Source of the DNA: Siphonodentalium dalli
Lineage: Eukaryota > Mollusca > Scaphopoda > Gadilida > Siphonodentaliidae
Assembly: GCA_032622095.1 (NCBI GenBank)
Contig: CP136069.1
Location: 165,096,394-165,160,393 of the forward strand
Direction of reading: 5' to 3'
Length of the DNA: 64,000 nt
In this document: piece after piece, positions 57,391 through 64,000 of the stretch
Numbering within the stretch: position 1 is the stretch's first letter
Layout: every line of letters begins with the position of its first letter
The notes under the pieces: model-generated
What the model was told of the DNA's origin: nothing
Databases searched by the model: none
Seen by the model: only the letters and a program-made list of their open reading frames with translations
Program-made: the position numbers and the translations under genes

Positions 57391-57496
57391 AACATTGCTG
57401 TTTTCCTAAGCAGTCAATATGATTAGAATATGTGGATACAGTGCATAATGTCATTTTAAAAATGCCTCTAGAAAAGTTTTAATTGGTCAAAATATA

Positions 57497-58314
57497 AATG
57501 CAAGTGTCAATGACCCTGTAGCTCAACTTGAAAAGGGAATAATTTCATGTGTTACAGTCAATGGAGTGATTAGAATGCGGAATGTTGAAATGTCTAAGTA
57601 ATACAAGATTATCAACATGAAGAGATATATATAAAGTTAAATGCAAATTGGCCGCTGGCGGCTATGTTTTCCAATGAAATTCAAAAACATTTTATAGTAT
57701 CTAGTAGATCAATATCAAGGTCAATATGAAGTTTGGTGATGATCGGATGAGGGAAGTGGACTGTAGGGTGTGCCAAAGGATATAGTCATGCAAAGAGTAA
57801 AATCCAAGATGGCTGCCAACGGCCATGTTTTATGACCAAATGACCCCAAAATTACTCGTTCCCATCTACATATAAATATTAACATCCACGACAAATGTCA
57901 TGATGATCAGATGAACACTTCGGCCTGTAGCCCGTGCTAATGGATTTAATTTTGAAATACAAGATGGCCAAATGACTCCAAAATGAATAGTGCCCATCTA
58001 CTAGTACATGTCAATGTCAACAGCCATGACAAATTTCATAATGATCCGAACAAAGGTACGACTTGTCGCCGGTGCCAAAGGATTTAGTCATGCAAAGAGT
58101 AAAATCCAAGATGGATGCCAGCAGACATGTTTTATGGCCGAATGACCCCAAAATGACTCGTTCCCATCTACATGTCAATATAAACATCCATCGCCTAATT
58201 AAGTACGACTCGTAGCCCGTGCTAAAGAAAATTGTTAACAGACGCACAAACACATGGACGACGGATACCAAGCCATGGCAATAGCTCAAACTTTACAAAG
58301 TAAAGTTGAGCTAA
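57497..58314 (+). repeat. HINE/pearl-like element, about four units
   Basis: Starts GTGTCAATGACCCTGTAGCT; ends CACATGGACGACGGATACCA plus the ACTTTACAAAGTAAAGT hairpin as at 25645. Same family as 23511-25645 with a shorter array. Confidence 0.85.
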
Positions 58315-58554
58315 TAACAAATGATTTGTGCTTCATTTCTATCTGTTTCCGGTCATACATGTTGGTCACTAACTGTACTAGTACATGTAACTGGCAGAGG
58401 AAACTTGCTCTCAGACTGTCTTACATGCATTCGCCACATGCCCCCAGGCAGTTAATTTTATAAGCCCTTCATCAAAAATAAAGTTGATCATCAGCACCTG
58501 TCACCTTATAGGGTAATTTAATTCCACTCATCCATGTACTATACATGTCGTACA

Positions 58555-58837
58555 TAACCCTTTCATGACTGAAGCTCCTGAAATTTTGCGAAAACCCTGT
58601 GCCAATGCATTCTCTTATATACTAGTTTGTAAGTCTCCCATACCGGTAGGCAGCCTCACATACATGTACATAACAGAATGCATTGGCCTAACAATACTTA
58701 CCTTGACCTTGAATGCCAGTACATTCTCCTATATTTGCAAGACTCCCTATGAGAGACACATATATAGTGGTAAGAGAATGCACTGGCACAGGATCTTTAA
58801 TGCTTGACCAGCACAGCTCTTATCATAAAAGGGTTAA
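58555..58837. mobile_element. family A MITE, reverse
   Basis: Both hairpins are present, with insertions in the arms. TTAA on the right; the left target has mutated to ATAA. Confidence 0.83.
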
Positions 58838-59599
58838 AAATTATTTCATGTGAAAAATAAACTAAACAAACTGTTGTTTCCAGTTTCTGCATACTACATG
58901 TATTGTTAACGAGAGGCCGATCACGATCGGCAGATGTTAACCCATCCCTTGGCGATAAAAATTTATATTGGTGTTGAATTATAGAGTATACTGTTATGTA
59001 CTATTATAGACAAATGTACATAACACAAATTATTGGAATTTATGGGTCACTGGCATTTATATAAGAGAATGTACTGGTACAGGATCTGTAATGCTAAACC
59101 GCCACAGCCAGCAAGCCCATGGGTTAAATGTGTAGGTGTGACCTGGACATGGAATACTTGGGTTAAGAGAGTCCAATTTAATTTTACAATAATAATGTGT
59201 CCTAGTATACAGATAAGCAACCTCACCACTGACCCATTAATATCAATTATATAGCAGAGCTGTCAAAATATCACAGGAATTGTTTATGTTGAACACTGAC
59301 CTCTCTATTAAACCAATAACAATTATAATGATATCAGACCATCTGAAGATATAACTCTGCAGCACAGATGTCCAAGTCTACTGTTAATATCATGTGATGT
59401 TTATTGTTGAATCTTTATTTTAAATTAGATACCATAGCCTTCTTTATCATATTATTTGCACATTGGCATAAGAGACATCAGAAAATAATATAGCCTTATC
59501 AATAGCTAAGTGGTCCAAAGGAAATTGGTGAATTGGATTTAATGTTGCTCCAAACAGATTTACCAGTACATATTAAACACAAGATTTTGGACCGATTTA
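58838..59599. other. upstream of stomatin, no gene seen
   Basis: AT-rich sequence with a family A fragment (59055-59127) and a small palindrome around 58920-58955 (GGCCGATCACGATCGGC). Confidence 0.5.
59055..59127. mobile_element. family A MITE fragment, reverse
   Basis: Last hairpin arm and right end only, ending in GGG plus TTAA. Confidence 0.65.
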
Positions 59600-60085
59600 A
59601 TCAAATTTGGTGCGGTGATTCGGGGTACCCTTGGCAGAGTTATAATGGTGTTAGTGTTTCAAATTTGTTTAACTTAAAAAAAAATATTTGTTTTTAATTA
59701 TTTCAAAAAATTAAAGGGACACATTGGAAATCTTTTTATAAACTTTTATCATAATCATCAATATCTAAATGAAAACAAATGACAATGTCAATGACATTTT
59801 TTTTATTATTATTATAAAAGTTAAAAATAAATTTAAAAAAAAACAAACAAACGAAAAAGGGTCATAACTCCTTTAACATTAATCGGATCAAACCCATATT
59901 CGAACTCGATCTGTAATTTGGGCTGTGAGACTCACATACCAAAAAATGTTTGAGTTATCGCATTACTCGTAAAGTGTCTATGGACAGACAGACAGACAGA
60001 CGGACAGACAGACGGACGAACGACGAGTGGTCAATCCGGGCAACGACACTATGTTTACCATACTATGGTATCGGTAAACATAAAA
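59600..60085 (+). repeat. HINE-like element with ACGG tail and terminal palindrome
   Basis: Core with GGGTCATAACTCC and ATCGGATCAAACCCATATTC; tail GACAGACAGACGGACGAACG; terminal hairpin TATGTTTACC / GGTAAACATA around CATACTATGG. Confidence 0.75.
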
Positions 60086-60118
60086 ATGTATTGAGAGTTA
60101 CAACATTCAGAATAACAA

Positions 60119-60380
60119 TTAACCCTTTCTATACATAATAGATTCTCCCATTCAGCTATAAAAGTATACATTGGAACTGTTTATTATTCATTTGAAGGGG
60201 AGTTCAGGTAATAAAATCAGACAACAGACAGAACAAAATAATACAAGAGCAGAATTATTCATATTCATCGGTGGAAAATGTTCAGATAAAAAGTTCAACA
60301 AACAGTCGTTTGTTGAACTTATTATCTGAACATTTCCTAAGGGAACTACTCGTTAATGGGTATTTAGTACAGAAAGGTTT
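60119..60380. mobile_element. TTAA MITE family D
   Basis: TTAACCCTTTCTATACATAA on the left, GTACAGAAAGG on the right. The core palindrome around AAAAAGTTCAACAAACAGTC is clear. Confidence 0.8.
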
Positions 60381-60531
60381 TTATAATAAGATTCATTAAA
60401 AATCTTTAAATCCTTTGCAAGAAAGATACACAAATGAACTCTCCCACCACCAATGCTCAACTGAATAGGAAATCTGATGATCAATAATTTATTTTTGTTG
60501 AAAGTTCTTTTTAAATATGAAATGAGATCAA

Positions 60532-60856
60532 CAAGCCTGCAAATAGTCTGTCTGTCATTTGCAGAATGAGGTCCCCCCACGGGTGAAAATAGTGATGCTA
60601 ACCCACACAGTGGGCTGGCATCACCAAATTCACCATCTGGGGACCTCATTCTGCTTAGGCCTCATCTTCTGGGAAGTAACTAAAGTATCAAATTAGCACT
60701 TTTTTAGTTTCTTTTTTCCCTTCTGGGAAGTTTCTACCTGTATATCCTTCCCAGAGGGTGAATTTGGTGATGCTAGCCCACAGTGCAGGATAGCACCACT
60801 ATATCCACCCTTTGGGGACCTCACTCTGCAAATGACTGACACTATTTAAAGGCTTG
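60532..60856. mobile_element. hAT-type MITE, long-spacer variant
   Basis: 325 bp, perfect 8-bp duplication GAGATCAA at 60524-60531 and 60857-60864. The arms are diverged. Confidence 0.9.
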
Positions 60857-60961
60857 GAGATCAAATGTGAAGGTACACTGTATAGAAACTTCCCAATTAT
60901 TAGTGATGATACTGGTAATTCCAAACTTCCCAACAAGAGCAGCCCATTCATTTCCATTGTA

Positions 60962-61175
60962 CAGTAATGCCATTATTAAATCGACTGCTTAACCACAGCA
61001 GAATTATGGGTAACTTTTCAGGATTTATTCGGAAATATGGCTTGTTGCCATTCATTGGAAAGCTCTCGGGGAGAGCTTTCCGATGAATGGCAACAAGTCA
61101 TATTTCCGACTAAATCCTGAAAAGTTACCCATAATTCTGCTGTGGTTAAGCAGTCGATTGATTAGGGCATTACTG
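60962..61175. mobile_element. palindromic TA-MITE
   Basis: Full-length, TA-flanked, highly similar arms. Confidence 0.88.
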
Positions 61176-61564
61176 TATGTGAGAAAAAACCTACACCGTA
61201 TTCTGATTACCAAATACATACATGAGTATCCTGATTTATCCTCGGGTGATTCAGTAGGAATTGACCCATATCTGCCACTTGTAAACTTTCCTGTGTAATG
61301 TATACATCTATACAAAAATGCATATAAAGTGGAATTGTCCAGACCTAAGAATTAGCTACATCAAACGGCAATGCCATAGAAAAAGCCATAGAAGCCAATA
61401 TAGAATTTCATGCAGTTCTAAAATGCTGTAGAAGAAAAATGCCAATTTCAAGGGCTGAATGGTATGTACTTTATCATACAGTAATATTACATGTACATAC
61501 CGGTATACATGTACAATACAATATTCTCCTGTAGGTAATTAATTATGGCATATATTGATAGAGC

Positions 61565-62115
61565 AAGTCTTCTTGGTCCACAACAGCTTGGGATATCGGT
61601 TTGGTTGATGCTGGTTTGATCCCGTTACTCTTCTATAATGGACTTTACCCCAAGAATTGGGAGCGGGAGTTAGCTTGCTTGTACATGTATATCTTCAGAT
61701 TAGGTGAAATGGAAGCTCAACATATATGAACATAGAGGGCAGCCTTTCCCCAAACATGATATAAAAAATGTATACCGGTATATCAGAGGTCCGTTAAATG
61801 TCAAAGCAACAAGATTTATAAGTAAACAAAGTTTTGTTTTCCAGAAAATGCATGCAAACAATACATTACACAATAATATTGTATCATCACTATCATTTTG
61901 AAGACGTATTAATCACGGACATGTCAGATGATTAATCACATTCAGGGGTTTATTTGATTGTCCGGGCTCTGCGTATATACATGTATGTACATATGTAGTA
62001 CTTGTATGTCTTTTGAATGAAAGTCTGTTATAGAAGAGTAACAGAGCGGGACTCTGTTCAAAACAGCATGATCCCGACCGACATCCCAAGCTGTTCTGGA
62101 CCGAGAGGACTTAGT
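61565..62115. mobile_element. element with inverted ends (second copy)
   Basis: Same order of motifs as 56290-57090 (ACAACAGCTTGG, TATATCAGAGGTCCGTTAAA, GATTAATCACATTCAGGGGT, CCAAGCTGTTCTGGACCG), without the nested MITE. Confidence 0.7.
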
Positions 62116-62426
62116 CTAATATGTTTAGTGACACATGTACCTGCTCTGAAGCTTGACTGCTTTATTTGTCAACAAATAATATACATGTGTGCAGCCTACA
62201 ACAGCCGTAGAAAAAGATATAGAAACAACAGCCCTCGAAATTAGGAATAATGTCCCATGGCAAATTTAATGCTGTAGTATGTTAGATGCCATATGTTGCC
62301 ACGGCTTTTCCCACGACATTACTTATTGCCATGGCCAATTTCGAGGGCTGAAACAATATTATTGAATTTCATGCAATTCCAAAGTAATGCCATGGAAGAA
62401 ATGCTAATTTCAAGGGTTGTGTATAA

Positions 62427-63252
62427 TAGGCTCCTGCAAACGTTCAAGATTCGATGTGAAATCATGCAAAACGTTTGATTCGAATCGAAAAAAATTGCAA
62501 AGAGTCGACTGCGACTTTTTCTAAAATATTATCGAAAAAATCCTCAAAACATTTGACTATATCTCATTTAACAGAAGGGAGATTGCGATAACTGCATAAT
62601 TATGTAGCAATTATTATGGTACGTGTACATAACATTCAGGAGTCCTAGACCCTTGACCTTTAAGTAAATGTAGTGATTAAGTTGTAACTCAGCGGATTTA
62701 TATTTTCCAGTTGTGTCACCACCCTATAGTCATCATTCCATGCAAGATAGTCTGTTCAGGCGCGTTGATATTTTGTAACTTTTTCAATAAAATTATATGT
62801 TGCATAATAGTATACATTGTATTTACTAAACATCCCGAAACATGATGCTTATGACACACACATTCACAATAATTACTGAATGATTTCTGACAAGTACCGC
62901 CATATATATAGCTGGAAATTAAAATACTTCCCTTTGCACTGGAGCGTCACGTGGAACAAATTGGAAAACTCCACACACAACAAAGTATTTATTTATCACA
63001 TTTATGATCGATGCCGCGTAATAAATTTCATTTATCATTCTATTTTCCAGTATAATCAGGCAAAATATTAAAGTGTAGGGCCATGATGAATTGATAGATT
63101 ATTCGTCACGTTTTCTATATAATCACATGATGAAAACATATTGTTAATGTCGCTATACATTTGATTATGGTGATTCGATTTGAGGTTCGATTTGATGTGA
63201 AATCTTCCCTCTGAATCGACTCGATGAAAAAATTGTGATTTGCAGGAGCCTA
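62427..63252. mobile_element. hAT-like element, 0.8 kb, non-autonomous
   Basis: Perfect 14-bp ends TAGGCTCCTGCAAA and TTTGCAGGAGCCTA. Flanks GTGTATAA and GTGTACTA agree at 6 of 8 positions, as expected for an aged 8-bp duplication. Subterminal GATTCGAATCGAA and GATGTGAAATC motifs resemble those of the element at 38184-39081. No transposase frame was found. Confidence 0.75.
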
Positions 63253-63413
63253 GTGTACTAGTATGAGTATGTTAATACCAATAGCGTTGATTTTTTTCAA
63301 AGTTATGAGAGAAATATCGTAATACATTTTAATATAGAAAGAAAGTATGCATGGCATTTTAGGATTGCGACAAACAGGTAATGCTCAGTCTTTGGAGGCG
63401 AAAACGGCAGTGC

Positions 63414-63540
63414 TTAACCCTTTCATGACGGGAGCTTCCAGAAATTTTTCTAAAAACCCTGTGCCAATCCATTCTCTTATATATGTGAGTCTCCCATAGG
63501 GAGCCTCACATATATAAGAGAATTCATCGGCCTAACAATA
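63414..63540. mobile_element. family A MITE, reverse, first half
   Basis: TTAACCCTTTCATGACGGG and the first hairpin only; the sequence then departs from the family. Confidence 0.8.
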
Positions 63541-64000
63541 TGTTATACAGTGACTTTGTCAGAATTAATTACATTTATATACATGTACTAGTACATAATA
63601 GAATCAACATTAGTAATATCGATATATTCCACAGTACACAGGACATTTATCGCAATAAACGGCATGGCATTCATGAGTTGATCACTAATGTATTTTGCAC
63701 TTTTAGCTTTGCACATGAACTTCTATCTACTCATCTCATGCTGTCCTACATTTCTATTAGTCAAGCTATTGATTACAAGGCTTGTTCATCGAACTGCCAA
63801 ATACACAAAACACACATAAGGTAACTTTCGAATACCTGGAGCTAGTGGCAACATCTATAAACATTACATAACATGAAATAATATTTAAATGCTCTTTAAA
63901 TTAATGCTCAGACATTTGTCCATACAGACAAAGTAAATATCGTAAAACAATTTGGTCATTTAACCACATGTTGGTTAATTGTTATTTAACTTGGTTTTCA
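63541..64000. other. no feature seen
   Basis: An open frame of 94 codons at 63540-63824 starts at a MITE edge and shows no domain. Confidence 0.5.

Overview
The window is eukaryotic, AT-rich and almost entirely non-coding. The only convincing host gene is a stomatin (band 7/SPFH family) gene on the minus strand. Five coding exons with consensus splice sites and matching phases lie at 56208-56250, 45049-45152, 36441-36513, 29385-29467 and 27491-27694. They encode the first 169 residues; the C-terminal exons are not visible to the left and probably lie outside the window. Introns of 1.7 to 11 kb are packed with transposon debris.

The repeats suggest a marine bivalve mollusc or a close relative. 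Several composite elements have internal arrays of about 155-180 bp units, an (ACGG)-rich microsatellite and a hairpin near the 3' end. This is the design of the 'pearl'/Helentron-like HINE elements described from bivalves. The species call is inference. Around them are many short palindromic elements (MITEs): a TA-flanked family, several TTAA-flanked families with CCCTTT ends (piggyBac type), and an 8-bp-TSD family with CAAGCCTTG ends (hAT type). There are also three larger hAT-like elements (one carries a BED zinc finger remnant) and one decayed LINE end.

Layout: 1-3859 is MITEs and a decayed HINE-like repeat. 3860-11547 and 11648-19260 are two copies of the same ~7.7 kb on either side of a 100-N gap; the overlap starts and stops exactly at the gap edges, so it is most likely an unmerged contig overlap or haplotype copy, not biology. 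19022-20145 is another HINE-like element. 22-31 kb holds stomatin exons 5 and 4, a 12-unit 160-bp array inserted in a MITE, and nested hAT MITEs. 31-34.5 kb holds a LINE relic, a 19-bp minisatellite and a hAT element with a perfect 8-bp TSD. 36.4-45.2 kb holds exons 3 and 2 with more arrays and the BED-finger hAT. 45.7-56.3 kb is rich in TTAA elements and ends at exon 1. 56.3-64 kb is upstream of the gene, with further repeats and a third hAT-like element.

No rRNA, tRNA, CRISPR or operon-like structure was found. The most interesting signals are the two MITE families built as a palindrome made of two palindromes, the hairpin module shared between differently ended TTAA elements, the MITEs placed tightly around stomatin exons, and the gap-bounded duplication.
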